Shown: positions 1 to 5,547, counted from the stretch's first letter. The stretch: 5,547 nt of DNA from Deltaproteobacteria bacterium (GCA_030665705.1 DAOUZG010000142.1:1-5547); one strand, 5' to 3'. Notes: a model not told the origin generated them from the letters alone. Program-made: numbers and translations.

Positions 1-13
1 TCCGACCCGCCAT
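1..13 (-). other. Possible start of the next minus-strand gene (edge)
   Basis: On the minus strand an ATG at 13-11 is followed by GCG GGT CGG and then the window ends. In-frame GTG codons at 16-14 and 22-20 could also be starts. A purine-rich GAGGG lies at 20-16, close to the ATG. The evidence is mostly positional: the site lies about 37 bases after the expected transcription start of the promoter-like sequence at 57-85 and after the palindrome at 29-43. Only four codons are visible, so no product can be named. Confidence 0.25.
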
Positions 14-28
14 CACCCTCACCCAAGT

Positions 29-43
29 GTGACTCTGAGTCAC
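29..43. promoter_or_regulatory. Perfect 15-base palindrome, candidate TetR operator
   Basis: The sequence reads GTGACTC-T-GAGTCAC: two exact 7-base inverted arms around one central base. Size and symmetry suit a dimeric helix-turn-helix repressor. It lies just after the predicted transcription start of the minus-strand promoter at 57-85, where a bound repressor would block transcription. A TetR-family gene ends about 90 bases upstream on the same strand and is the obvious candidate to bind it. The palindrome is seen directly; the binding is inferred. The stem is short and has no T-tract, so a terminator is less likely. Confidence 0.5.
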
Positions 44-56
44 TTTCCGAGCCCAC

Positions 57-85
57 AACATCGGAAACTGGGGCCGAGCTGTCAA
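57..85 (-). promoter_or_regulatory. Candidate sigma-70-type promoter for the next gene to the left
   Basis: On the minus strand a perfect -35 hexamer TTGACA lies at 85-80. After exactly 17 bases comes GATGTT at 62-57, a weak -10 that matches TATAAT at three positions including the key A2 and final T. Transcription would start near position 50, just before the palindrome at 29-43. It sits between the TetR stop codon and the left edge of the window, where a promoter for the next gene would be expected. The poor -10 lowers confidence. Confidence 0.4.
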
Positions 86-109
86 TGGATCCCCGCGGAG
101 CCCTATCCA

Positions 110-132
110 GAGGCCGATCGCGGAGGCCGATC
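110..132. repeat. Short direct repeat across the TetR stop codon
   Basis: The 10-base word GAGGCCGATC occurs at 110-119 and again at 123-132, a period of 13 bases. The second copy includes part of the TetR stop codon. It may be a small tandem duplication at the end of the gene. No function is apparent, and in GC-rich DNA it could be chance. Confidence 0.3.
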
Positions 133-769
133 AGGAGACCGCCGGGGGGGCGTCAGGGGGGCCCCGCAAACCGCGAATCAGGAGCTCGAACGCGTCCTCG
201 AACACCTGCTCGATGGGCTTTCCGCGCAGCGCCCTGCGCTCGGGATCCGCGTCCGTCTGGATCACCCCGTTGCCGATAATCCAGAAGATGTTCGCCATCT
301 CCCACGCGTCGCAGGGGAGGAACGCCTTCTCTCGCACCCCCCGCTCGATCTGGTCCGCCAGAACCCGCAGACACCGCTTCCAGACGTCGGTGACGTAGCG
401 AACCAGGACGTCGGGCAGCTCCCCGATCGATCGCTGGTTCTCCAGCGCCCAGAAGATCCGAAAGTACTCCCGGTTCTCGGTGTAGTGCTTGAAGTAGAAG
501 TTCCCCGTACGGCGGATCTGGTCGACCGAGTCGAGGCTCGGGTCGACCGTTTGGCGCATCCGCTCGACGAAGACATCCGCGTTGTTGGAGAGGACAGCTA
601 CGTAAAGCTCGGCCTTGCTCTCGAAGTGACGGTAGATCGTCCCCTTCGCAATCCCGGCGCTCTGGGCAACCTCGTCCAGGTTCGCAGCTTCGAAGCCGTC
701 TCGGAAGAAAATCTCGCGGGCAGACTCGAGGATCTTCCTGCGGCTCTCCTGGGCCCGTTCCGCTCGCAT
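131..769 (-). CDS. TetR/AcrR-family transcriptional repressor
   Basis: This 212-residue protein has the usual length for the family. Residues 10-57 form the DNA-binding domain: RRKILESAREIFFRDGFEAA, then the helix-turn-helix LDEVAQSAGIAKGTIYRHF (31-49), closing with ESKAELY. The remainder (about 60-205) is a helical region with aromatic patches (FYFKHY, REYFRIFWALENQ), typical of the dimerisation and ligand-binding domain, which is too variable to reveal the ligand. The ATG at 769 suits the family N-terminus. It has only a weak AGGT ahead of it, but a perfect TATAAT lies eight bases upstream, so it may be transcribed separately and nearly leaderless. It is the last visible gene of the cluster, 32 bases after viaA. 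A palindrome and promoter-like sequence just beyond its stop suggest that it controls the gene to the left. Such repressors often sit next to efflux pump genes; that link is a guess here. Confidence 0.95.
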   Translation of the reverse strand: MRAERAQESRRKILESAREIFFRDGFEAANLDEVAQSAGIAKGTIYRHFESKAELYVAVLSNNADVFVERMRQTVDPSLDSVDQIRRTGNFYFKHYTENREYFRIFWALENQRSIGELPDVLVRYVTDVWKRCLRVLADQIERGVREKAFLPCDAWEMANIFWIIGNGVIQTDADPERRALRGKPIEQVFEDAFELLIRGLRGPPDAPPAVS

Positions 770-777
770 GTGACCTG

Positions 778-783
778 ATTATA
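778..783 (-). promoter_or_regulatory. Candidate -10 element (TATAAT) for the TetR gene
   Basis: The 32-base gap between viaA and the TetR gene contains an exact TATAAT on the minus strand, with eight bases between it and the ATG at 769. Transcription from it would begin about one or two bases before the start codon, giving a leaderless or nearly leaderless mRNA. No good -35 is found at 16-18 bases, where the viaA stop region lies, and no TG precedes the hexamer for an extended -10. An exact hexamer in such GC-rich DNA is notable, but it is only six bases. Confidence 0.4.
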
Positions 784-801
784 CCCGCGACGCCAGAACC
801 G

Positions 802-2343
802 CTACTCCAAGTTCAGAAAAATGTCACGCACGGCGCCATCGGTGAGCCGGCCGATGCTCGTGACCCGGTCGCTGAAGCGCCGCACCGTCTCGACCGTCGA
901 GGGGCCCGTGTCGATCAGCACCGTCAAGATCCCGACGTCGCGCTTCCGCCGCACGGTCTCGATCCGATCGAGGAAGGTCTGGCCCACCGATGCCTCCCCG
1001 TCCGAGAGAAGCACGATGTCGGCTCGTCCCCGTCCTGGACCCTGCTCCACCCGGTCGAGGGCTGCCGTGAGCGGCTTCTCGAAGCACGTCCCCCCGCCGG
1101 GAAAGTGCTCCGCGAGGCTCAGGATCTCGTCGGGCCTCGGTCCCAGCCCGCCGCCGCCACCGCGAGCGAACAGCCGGAAGTAGACCAGCGGGGCGTCCGC
1201 TCCCGTGAACGCGATCACCTCGAACAGGCGCCGGTGCCGCCGCGCGAGGTCGAGAAGCGTGAGCGTTACTGCCTTGGACCAGAGCTCCTTCTCGCCCGCC
1301 ATCGAGGAGCTGCAATCCAGGCAGACGACCATGGGACCGCTCCCGCGACGGTCCAGCCCGTGAAGCTCGTAGACGCCGGCGGTCGCCTCGATGATCCGGC
1401 GTAGAACCTCCCGACGTCCTTGCGGGTGGCGCAGCCGCAGCAGCTCGGCGGGAAGAAGGTGGGCGAGATCACCACCCGATCCGACCGCGTAGGTCTCCTC
1501 GGAACGGCGTGGAACCCGGGACTTGCGCAGGGAACGGGCCTGTTCCCGCATGCGGCCCACCAGCGCCGCGAGCCGCACCAGCCTGGGATTCCTTGCGAGC
1601 CGCCGCCCGAGGTCGATGCGCCGCGCCGCATCCACGCTCGGAGTGGGACGCCCCTCGACCTCGAGCTCCCAGATCTCCAGCGCTGCTTCGAGCTCTTCGA
1701 GTCGACTCGGCGCGGCTTCGAGATCTCGTTCGAGCTGGTTGAGGGTCTCTCGCGGGACTCCCTCGACTGCCCGCTCCGCCGCTTCGCGGGCCTGCTGGAC
1801 CACCTGTTCCGCCTCAGCCCGCTCCTCGCCGAGCCTCTGGGCCTCCGATGCGAGATCGTCGCGGCCCCGGGGCGAGCTGGCACGTTCGGCGAGGCGGCGA
1901 GCCTCCCCCTCTGCCTCAGCCGCACGGTCGGCCTCACCCTCGGCTTCCGCGGAGCGAAACGCGTCGAGGAGCTCTTCCTCGGTGAAGGCATCCGAACGCC
2001 GCAGCCACGCAATCACCCGTTCTCCGAGCAGGACGGTCGCAAGCGCAGCGCGTGGCGCCTCGAGCGCCGTCCACTCTCGGAGCACGGCCAGGACCCGGAC
2101 CTGCTCGAGGCGATCGAGCACGAACCCGTGAACTCGAACCGACGGTCCCATCTCAGCCAGCGGAAACCGGACGGTGACGAGCTTGTAGAGGGTCGCGAAG
2201 AGGTCACGCAGCAGAGCCGGAAAGTGAGGAAGGAGTTTCCTCCCCTCCTCGGCCAGCTGGCGTAGCTCGGCCGACTGATCGACGAGCGAGGCAAACGCCG
2301 ATCGGTCGATCGAGTCGGTCTCCACGTGGTGGATACGCCACAT
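802..2343 (-). CDS. viaA: ViaA-like VWA-domain protein, partner of the RavA ATPase
   Basis: This 513-residue protein is slightly longer than E. coli ViaA (about 480). The N-terminal third (1-130) is helical with no motif I can name. Residues 131-230 are a charged Ala/Glu/Arg-rich stretch likely to form a coiled coil, with AEAEGEA occurring twice ten residues apart. Residues 250-330 match the ViaA region before the VWA domain, including the pattern DLAHLLPAELLRL (292-304). The C-terminal VWA domain has a complete metal site: DCSSS (D343, S345, S347), T419 in GGGTC, and D448 in LLSDGE. No signal peptide or membrane segment is seen, so it should be cytoplasmic. In E. coli ViaA binds RavA, stimulates its ATPase, and the pair acts on respiratory and Fe-S proteins; the same partnership is inferred from the adjacent gene. 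The start at 2343 has GAGAGG five bases ahead and lies nine bases after the ravA stop, which indicates coupled expression. Confidence 0.9.
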   Translation of the reverse strand: MWRIHHVETDSIDRSAFASLVDQSAELRQLAEEGRKLLPHFPALLRDLFATLYKLVTVRFPLAEMGPSVRVHGFVLDRLEQVRVLAVLREWTALEAPRAALATVLLGERVIAWLRRSDAFTEEELLDAFRSAEAEGEADRAAEAEGEARRLAERASSPRGRDDLASEAQRLGEERAEAEQVVQQAREAAERAVEGVPRETLNQLERDLEAAPSRLEELEAALEIWELEVEGRPTPSVDAARRIDLGRRLARNPRLVRLAALVGRMREQARSLRKSRVPRRSEETYAVGSGGDLAHLLPAELLRLRHPQGRREVLRRIIEATAGVYELHGLDRRGSGPMVVCLDCSSSMAGEKELWSKAVTLTLLDLARRHRRLFEVIAFTGADAPLVYFRLFARGGGGGLGPRPDEILSLAEHFPGGGTCFEKPLTAALDRVEQGPGRGRADIVLLSDGEASVGQTFLDRIETVRRKRDVGILTVLIDTGPSTVETVRRFSDRVTSIGRLTDGAVRDIFLNLE

Positions 2344-2348
2344 CCCAG

Positions 2349-2354
2349 CCTCTC
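2349..2354 (-). promoter_or_regulatory. Ribosome binding site of viaA
   Basis: GAGAGG on the minus strand overlaps the ravA TGA stop and ends five bases before the viaA ATG. Ribosomes ending ravA would therefore stop on the viaA initiation site, which fits production of both partners from one message. Confidence 0.6.
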
Positions 2355-3363
2355 AGTAGCCGGCGAGGAGCTTGCGCTGGATCTCCAGCACCTGCTCTCT
2401 CGCCTCGCAGACCGCATCGGGCTGTCGCCCCAGATCGTCGACCTCACCGACGAGGACGTTCAGCCGCTCGAGCAACTGCTGGATCTTGGTGTGGGCCTCC
2501 ACGACCGCCCGGGCGCGCAGCTCCTTTGAGTCCCAGGGTCGGCCCGCGTACGCCTCCAGCTCGCGCGACTGGAAGAGAAGCCGGCGGGCTTCCTCCTCGT
2601 GGCCGTGGAGTAGCTCGTGCAGCACCGCCTGGACCTCCCCTCGCTCACCGGGGTCGTGCCAGAGAACGTGCTCGAGGCCCGCGACGTCCTCGCCTCGCAC
2701 CTCGTCGCGCCCCGCCAGGTAGGCGCGAGCGCGGAGCCAATCGAGACTCTCCCGATACCGTCGATCCGAGGGATTGATCCCGTGCGCAGCGAGGGCCCGC
2801 CGAACCTCTGCCAGAAGACGCAGGACACCGTCCCCGATCCGGACGCGCCGCGCCTCGGAGATCGCCTCCCGAAGCTCGTCGAGTGTGAGCGTTGCGCGCG
2901 GAGGACCGGGCGGCTCGGCGCGCAGCATCTGGAGGAACCGGAAGTCCTCCCGAATCGGCTCGGTCACGAGCCGAACCAGGAACCGATCGTAGAGGGCCTC
3001 GAGGTCGTCCTCGTCGGGTAGCTCGTTCGTAGCACCGATGAGGCAGAGCAGCGGAACGTCTCGAACCTCCTTCCCGTTGTGGAACCGCCGCTCGTTCAGG
3101 ATCGTCAGCAGCGTGTTCAGGATCGAGCTCGATCCTTTGAACACCTCGTCGAGAAACGCCACGTGCGCCTCGGGGAGCTTGTGGTCCGTGACACGCCGAT
3201 AGTCGTCCTCCTCGAGGCCCTGGAGCGACACCGCGCCGAACAGCTCCTCGGGCGTCGTGAAGCGGGTGAGAAGCCACTGGAAGTAGTCCGCGCCCGCGAT
3301 CCGGCGACAGAGCTGGTCGGCGAGCATCGACTTCGCCGTCCCGGGTGGGCCGACGAGCAGCAC
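2353..3363 (-). CDS. ravA: RavA-type MoxR-family AAA+ ATPase (true start uncertain, probably upstream)
   Basis: The coordinates follow the first canonical start, GTG at 3363, giving 336 residues. Motifs in order: Walker A GPPGTAKS (5-12), FQWLLTRFTTPEELFG (28-43), Walker B VAFLDE with D72/E73, ILNTLLTILNERRF (81-94), sensor 1 at N113 in GATNELP, arginine-finger region YDRFLVR (125-131), and sensor 2 SDRR (199-202). Each has a close counterpart in E. coli RavA, which separates it from other MoxR subgroups. Residues 230-336 are charged and helical. E. coli RavA is about 500 residues and carries a LARA domain that binds the decarboxylase LdcI; this protein is too short to hold it. The GTG start has no Shine-Dalgarno and would remove the helix that normally precedes Walker A, so translation very likely starts upstream (see 3364-3474), giving about 373 residues. 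RavA forms hexamers that act with ViaA as a chaperone-like ATPase; that function is inferred. Confidence 0.9.
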   Translation of the reverse strand: MLLVGPPGTAKSMLADQLCRRIAGADYFQWLLTRFTTPEELFGAVSLQGLEEDDYRRVTDHKLPEAHVAFLDEVFKGSSSILNTLLTILNERRFHNGKEVRDVPLLCLIGATNELPDEDDLEALYDRFLVRLVTEPIREDFRFLQMLRAEPPGPPRATLTLDELREAISEARRVRIGDGVLRLLAEVRRALAAHGINPSDRRYRESLDWLRARAYLAGRDEVRGEDVAGLEHVLWHDPGERGEVQAVLHELLHGHEEEARRLLFQSRELEAYAGRPWDSKELRARAVVEAHTKIQQLLERLNVLVGEVDDLGRQPDAVCEAREQVLEIQRKLLAGY

Positions 3364-3474
3364 GTGGTGCGCCGAGAGGATCGCGGCGAGCGTCGCGTCG
3401 ACGACTTCGTCCCGCTCGACGAAGAGCTCTCGAAGCTCAGCCCGGAGCGCGGAGAGAGGGGCGTTAGACTTCGT
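3364..3474 (-). other. ravA: Probable N-terminal coding extension of ravA with non-canonical start
   Basis: The ravA frame stays open upstream of GTG 3363 and encodes a typical RavA N-terminus, including ELFVERDEVVDATLAAIL and then SAHH directly before VLLVGPPG. It resembles the E. coli RavA segment KGLYERSHAIRLCLLAAL. No ATG, GTG or TTG exists in this frame between 3363 and the preceding in-frame stop near 3757. The best remaining candidate is ACG at 3474, with GAGG at 3484-3481 six bases ahead. It would overlap the end of cysK by 11 bases and add 37 residues. A sequencing error that destroyed a normal start is an alternative. That the region is coding is fairly sure; the exact start is not. 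Confidence 0.65.
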
Positions 3475-4417
3475 CGCTCCCCTCGTAGCGCAGGTGCTCG
3501 TAGAGTTTCGTGGAGATGTACCGCTCGCCGAAGTCTGGAAGCACGCAAACGACGAGCTTCCCCCGCGTCTCGGGGCGCTTTCCCAGCTCGAGCGCCGCCT
3601 GCGCCGCAGCGCCCGACGAGATTCCGACCAGCATTCCCTCCTCCGTCCCGAAGCGTCGGGCCATCTCGATGGAGTCCTCGCTCGAGACCTGGATCACCTC
3701 GTCGATGAGGTGGGTATCGAGAACGTCGGGAACGAAGCCCGCGCCGATGCCCTGGATCATGTGCTTGCCCATCTTGCCACCCGAGAGAACCGGGCTCTCC
3801 TTGGGCTCGACCGCGATCGCCTTGAAGCTCGGCTTGCGCTCCTTGAGGACCTGCGCGACCCCCGTGAGCGTCCCGCCCGTACCGATCCCGGAGACGAGGT
3901 AGTCGACCCGTCCGTCGGTGTCGTTCCAGATCTCCTCGGCCGTCGTCTCCCGATGGATCTTCGGGTTCGCGGCGTTCTTGAACTGCTGAGGGATCCATGA
4001 GTTCTCGGTCCGAGCGGCAAGCTCTTCGGCTCGCTTCACCGCGCCGGGCATCCCTTCCGCCGCCGGAGTGAGGACGAGCTTGGCCCCATACGCACGCAGC
4101 ATCACCCGCCGCTCGACCGACATACTCTCGGGCATCGTGAGGATGAGCTCGTAGCCCTTCACCGCCGCGACGAATGCCAGCGCGATCCCCGTGTTGCCCG
4201 ACGTGGGCTCGATGAGGACCGTCTTGCCGGGCTCGATCTTTCCCTCTCGCTCCGCTTCCACGATCATCGAGACGCCGATCCGGTCCTTCACGCTGGCGGC
4301 CGGGTTGAACGACTCGAGCTTAAAGACGACGTCGGCCTCCAGCCCCTCGGTGATCCGCCCCGCCCGAACGAGCGGCGTATTCCCTATGAGCTCCGCGAGA
4401 TTGTTCGCGATCTTCAT
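3464..4417 (-). CDS. cysK: Cysteine synthase A (O-acetylserine sulfhydrylase)
   Basis: This 317-residue PLP enzyme of full family length makes L-cysteine from O-acetyl-L-serine and sulfide, the last step of sulfate assimilation, in the cytoplasm. Visible motifs: N-terminal [11 protein letters not shown]; the PLP lysine K44 in [11 protein letters not shown]; the substrate loop TSGNTG (72-77); the phosphate-binding loop GTGGT (179-183); [20 protein letters not shown], which is typical of CysK rather than CysM or cystathionine synthase; GISSGA (264-269) with the serine that contacts the PLP ring nitrogen; and C-terminal [17 protein letters not shown]. No residue that I recognise as essential is missing. 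The ATG at 4417 overlaps the stop of the preceding gene as ATGA and has AGGAGG seven bases upstream. Its 3' end overlaps the likely start of ravA. No separate promoter is seen, so it is probably expressed with its neighbours. Confidence 0.97.
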   Translation of the reverse strand: MKIANNLAELIGNTPLVRAGRITEGLEADVVFKLESFNPAASVKDRIGVSMIVEAEREGKIEPGKTVLIEPTSGNTGIALAFVAAVKGYELILTMPESMSVERRVMLRAYGAKLVLTPAAEGMPGAVKRAEELAARTENSWIPQQFKNAANPKIHRETTAEEIWNDTDGRVDYLVSGIGTGGTLTGVAQVLKERKPSFKAIAVEPKESPVLSGGKMGKHMIQGIGAGFVPDVLDTHLIDEVIQVSSEDSIEMARRFGTEEGMLVGISSGAAAQAALELGKRPETRGKLVVCVLPDFGERYISTKLYEHLRYEGSDEV

Positions 4418-4818
4418 TCCCCTCCCTCCTCGTCCCGGGAGCGCGATCCCCGGGTCCCTGCGGGCACGGATGGTAGCACGAGGTTCGTCACCTTCACCTG
4501 CGCGCCCGGGCTGTGAGCCAAGAGGTCCGCTCCCACGTGTGCCACGAGATCCTTCACTCCGGCACTACGTTCGGGGTGGGTCATCGGATCGACTCGGACG
4601 GTGGCTCCGCCCCGATCGTTCGCCGAAACGAGAATGTAGAAGGGAAGCTTGCGACCCGCCTCCACCACCAGCGCTTCGATGAGCAACGCGCGTCCCTCTC
4701 GCTCGACGTAGAGCCCGTCTGCACGGAGAATGTCGCCGCTCTGTCGAATCAGGATGGGTTGAAACTCTTCGGCGTAGCGCCGCAGGTCGACGGACCCCTC
4801 GAGGACGACGTGGGGCAC
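4414..4818 (-). CDS. Small tautomerase-superfamily protein, 5-carboxymethyl-2-hydroxymuconate isomerase-like (tentative)
   Basis: Starting at GTG 4818 the protein has 134 residues and begins MPHVVLE. The MPHxxxE opening is the hallmark of 5-carboxymethyl-2-hydroxymuconate isomerase (CHMI, HpaF-like), where proline becomes the N-terminal catalytic base after methionine removal. Further likeness to [18 protein letters not shown] around residue 48, where CHMI has an Arg-containing strand, then a beta strand (FYILVSAND), a second strand and a helix ([20 protein letters not shown]). The last 20 residues are a charged Gly/Arg/Glu tail whose DNA carries the cysK ribosome site. An alternative GTG at 4824 overlaps the rnhB stop as GTGA and adds two residues, which would bury the proline; GGGAGG sits eight bases before 4818, favouring that start. 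No homoprotocatechuate pathway genes are nearby, so the substrate is unknown. The family call rests on motif and fold pattern only. Confidence 0.6.
   Translation of the reverse strand: MPHVVLEGSVDLRRYAEEFQPILIRQSGDILRADGLYVEREGRALLIEALVVEAGRKLPFYILVSANDRGGATVRVDPMTHPERSAGVKDLVAHVGADLLAHSPGAQVKVTNLVLPSVPAGTRGSRSRDEEGGE
4425..4430 (-). promoter_or_regulatory. Ribosome binding site of cysK
   Basis: AGGAGG on the minus strand lies seven bases before the cysK ATG at 4417, within a purine-only run. It is embedded in the last codons of the preceding gene, which explains that protein's DEEGGE ending. This is the strongest Shine-Dalgarno in the window and suggests high cysK translation. Confidence 0.75.
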
Positions 4819-4820
4819 CC

Positions 4821-5547
4821 TCACGCCCTCCCGCGGATGGGACCGGCGGCGCGGACGGGCGCGTACGACATCCGGTGGGCCGGAGAGGGGCCGCGCTCAT
4901 CGAGGGCGCGCAGATGCTCGCGGGTGCCATACCCCATGTTGCGGCCGAATCCGTAGCCCGGATAGCGGCGGTCGAGGTCGCGCATCCACGCATCGCGGTA
5001 GACCTTCGCGACCACCGAGGCGGCAGCCACGGCGGCCACCCGGCGGTCGCCCCCGACGACGCACTCCTGCTCGACCTCGACGCCCGGGATCGTCCGCCCG
5101 TCGACCACCAGGCAGTCCGGTTCCTCGGGAAGGGTTTCGACCGCACGTCGCATTGCGAGCAGCCCTGCCTGGTAGACGTTCAATCGGTCGACCTCGTCGG
5201 GGGTGGCCCATCCGATCCCGATCGCGCGGGCGACGCGGCGAATCTCCGCGTCGAGCTGCTCCCGTCGAGCCACCGAGAGGCGCTTGGAGTCGTCGAGGCC
5301 CCGGGGCGGCAGACCGGACGTCAGCACGACGGCTGCCGCAACCACGGGCCCGGCGAGGGGCCCCATCCCGACCTCGTCGACCCCCGCCACCCGCCCCGCC
5401 CCTGAACGGCGCAGGCGTTCTTCCCAGGACGCGATCTCCCGTAGCCTCTCCCGCTCCCGCAGCTCCGCCTCTCGAACGCGCTCGAGGCGGGCTCCCAGGG
5501 CTCGAGCTCCGGCGCGCCGATCGCGAGCCAGCGCCGCAATCACCGAG
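4821..5547 (-). CDS. rnhB: Ribonuclease HII (5' end cut by the window edge)
   Basis: RNase HII cuts RNA in RNA-DNA hybrids and starts removal of single ribonucleotides from DNA. A GTG at 5543 gives 240 residues, but the frame is open to the edge. The arginine-rich N-terminus (about 1-50) aligns with the N-terminal extension of B. subtilis RNase HII, which begins about 20 residues earlier, so the start is probably outside the window. Counting from that GTG, the catalytic acids are D56 and E57 (GVDEVG), D148 (CLVVDG) and D184 (KVYRD). Other family motifs are GPLAGPVVAAAVVL, LDDSKRLS, RLNVYQAG, VAAASVVAK and GYGTREH. Unusual changes: the GRG junction-recognition motif reads G-M60-G, the conserved KSxS before the AAAS block reads RVAA, and KGYGT reads MGYGT. 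All four catalytic acids remain, so it is probably active. Its stop is two bases before GTG 4818 of the next gene. Confidence 0.95.
   Translation of the reverse strand, partial: SVIAALARDRRAGARALGARLERVREAELRERERLREIASWEERLRRSGAGRVAGVDEVGMGPLAGPVVAAAVVLTSGLPPRGLDDSKRLSVARREQLDAEIRRVARAIGIGWATPDEVDRLNVYQAGLLAMRRAVETLPEEPDCLVVDGRTIPGVEVEQECVVGGDRRVAAVAAASVVAKVYRDAWMRDLDRRYPGYGFGRNMGYGTREHLRALDERGPSPAHRMSYAPVRAAGPIRGRA
4827..4832 (-). promoter_or_regulatory. Ribosome binding site deciding the start of the CHMI-like gene
   Basis: GGGAGG on the minus strand is eight bases from GTG 4818 but only two bases from GTG 4824. The spacing therefore favours 4818, the start that places proline directly after the initiator methionine. 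It lies inside the last codons of rnhB, so the two genes are probably translationally coupled. Confidence 0.6.

Noticed and set aside
29..43. Palindrome as a rho-independent terminator for the TetR gene
   Set aside because: The arms are 7 bases with a 1-base centre, which leaves no workable loop, and no T-tract follows on the minus strand.
91..130. Hairpin terminator just after the TetR stop
   Set aside because: Only short palindromes such as CCGCGG and GGATCC are present; no stable stem followed by a T-run is seen.
29..778. 249-codon plus-strand open frame opposite the TetR gene
   Set aside because: It is an antisense shadow of a clear TetR gene in GC-rich DNA, with an Arg/Pro/Asp-rich product, no recognisable domain and no ribosome site.
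1420..2265. 281-codon plus-strand open frame opposite viaA
   Set aside because: It is antisense to a strongly supported ViaA coding region; composition is typical of a complementary-frame artefact and it has no motifs.
3464..3475. Programmed +1 frameshift at GTC TAA C joining CysK to RavA, by analogy with prfB
   Set aside because: The P-site tRNA for GTC would re-pair poorly with TCT, and the purine-rich motif is spaced for initiation rather than for frameshifting. An unusual start codon is simpler.
1..5547. CRISPR array, insertion sequence, tRNA or riboswitch
   Set aside because: Coding genes fill the window except for 1-130 and 770-801. No regular spaced repeats, transposase motifs, terminal inverted repeats or tRNA-like folds were seen.

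Overview
The window is 5.5 kb of GC-rich bacterial chromosome. Six tightly packed genes all lie on the minus strand, so the reading direction runs from the right end to the left. GC-rich wobble positions, GTG starts and a Bacillus-type N-terminal extension on RNase HII do not fix the lineage. Something like a myxobacterium/deltaproteobacterium, an acidobacterium or a related uncultured GC-rich phylum would fit, but that is a guess. There are no mobile elements, tRNA or rRNA genes, or CRISPR arrays.

In transcription order the genes are: rnhB (RNase HII, N-terminus cut by the right edge); a 134-residue protein that looks like a tautomerase-superfamily enzyme of the 5-carboxymethyl-2-hydroxymuconate isomerase type; cysK (cysteine synthase A); a RavA-type MoxR AAA+ ATPase; its VWA-domain partner ViaA; and a TetR-family repressor. 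Apart from 32 bases before the TetR gene, junctions are overlaps or gaps of 2 to 9 bases. rnhB and the small gene are nearly contiguous, the small gene and cysK share ATGA, cysK and the ravA reading frame overlap, and ravA to viaA is 9 bases. This looks like one translationally coupled operon.

The RavA/ViaA pair is the most interesting content. In E. coli these two proteins form a chaperone-like ATPase system tied to lysine decarboxylase LdcI, to respiratory and Fe-S enzymes and to aminoglycoside sensitivity. Here the pair directly follows a cysteine synthase gene. The RavA homologue is too short for the E. coli LARA domain, and ViaA carries a long charged helical segment before its VWA domain. 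The RavA reading frame has no ATG, GTG or TTG upstream of its Walker A motif. The conserved N-terminal helix is nevertheless encoded there, so translation must begin at an unusual codon (ACG at 3474 is the best candidate) or the sequence has an error.

The left 130 bases contain no complete gene. Read on the minus strand they hold a perfect TTGACA with a weak -10, a perfect 15-base palindrome just after the expected start of transcription, and a possible start codon at the very edge. This looks like the TetR-controlled promoter of the next gene, which lies outside the window. The TetR gene itself has a perfect TATAAT eight bases before its ATG, which suggests its own, nearly leaderless transcript.
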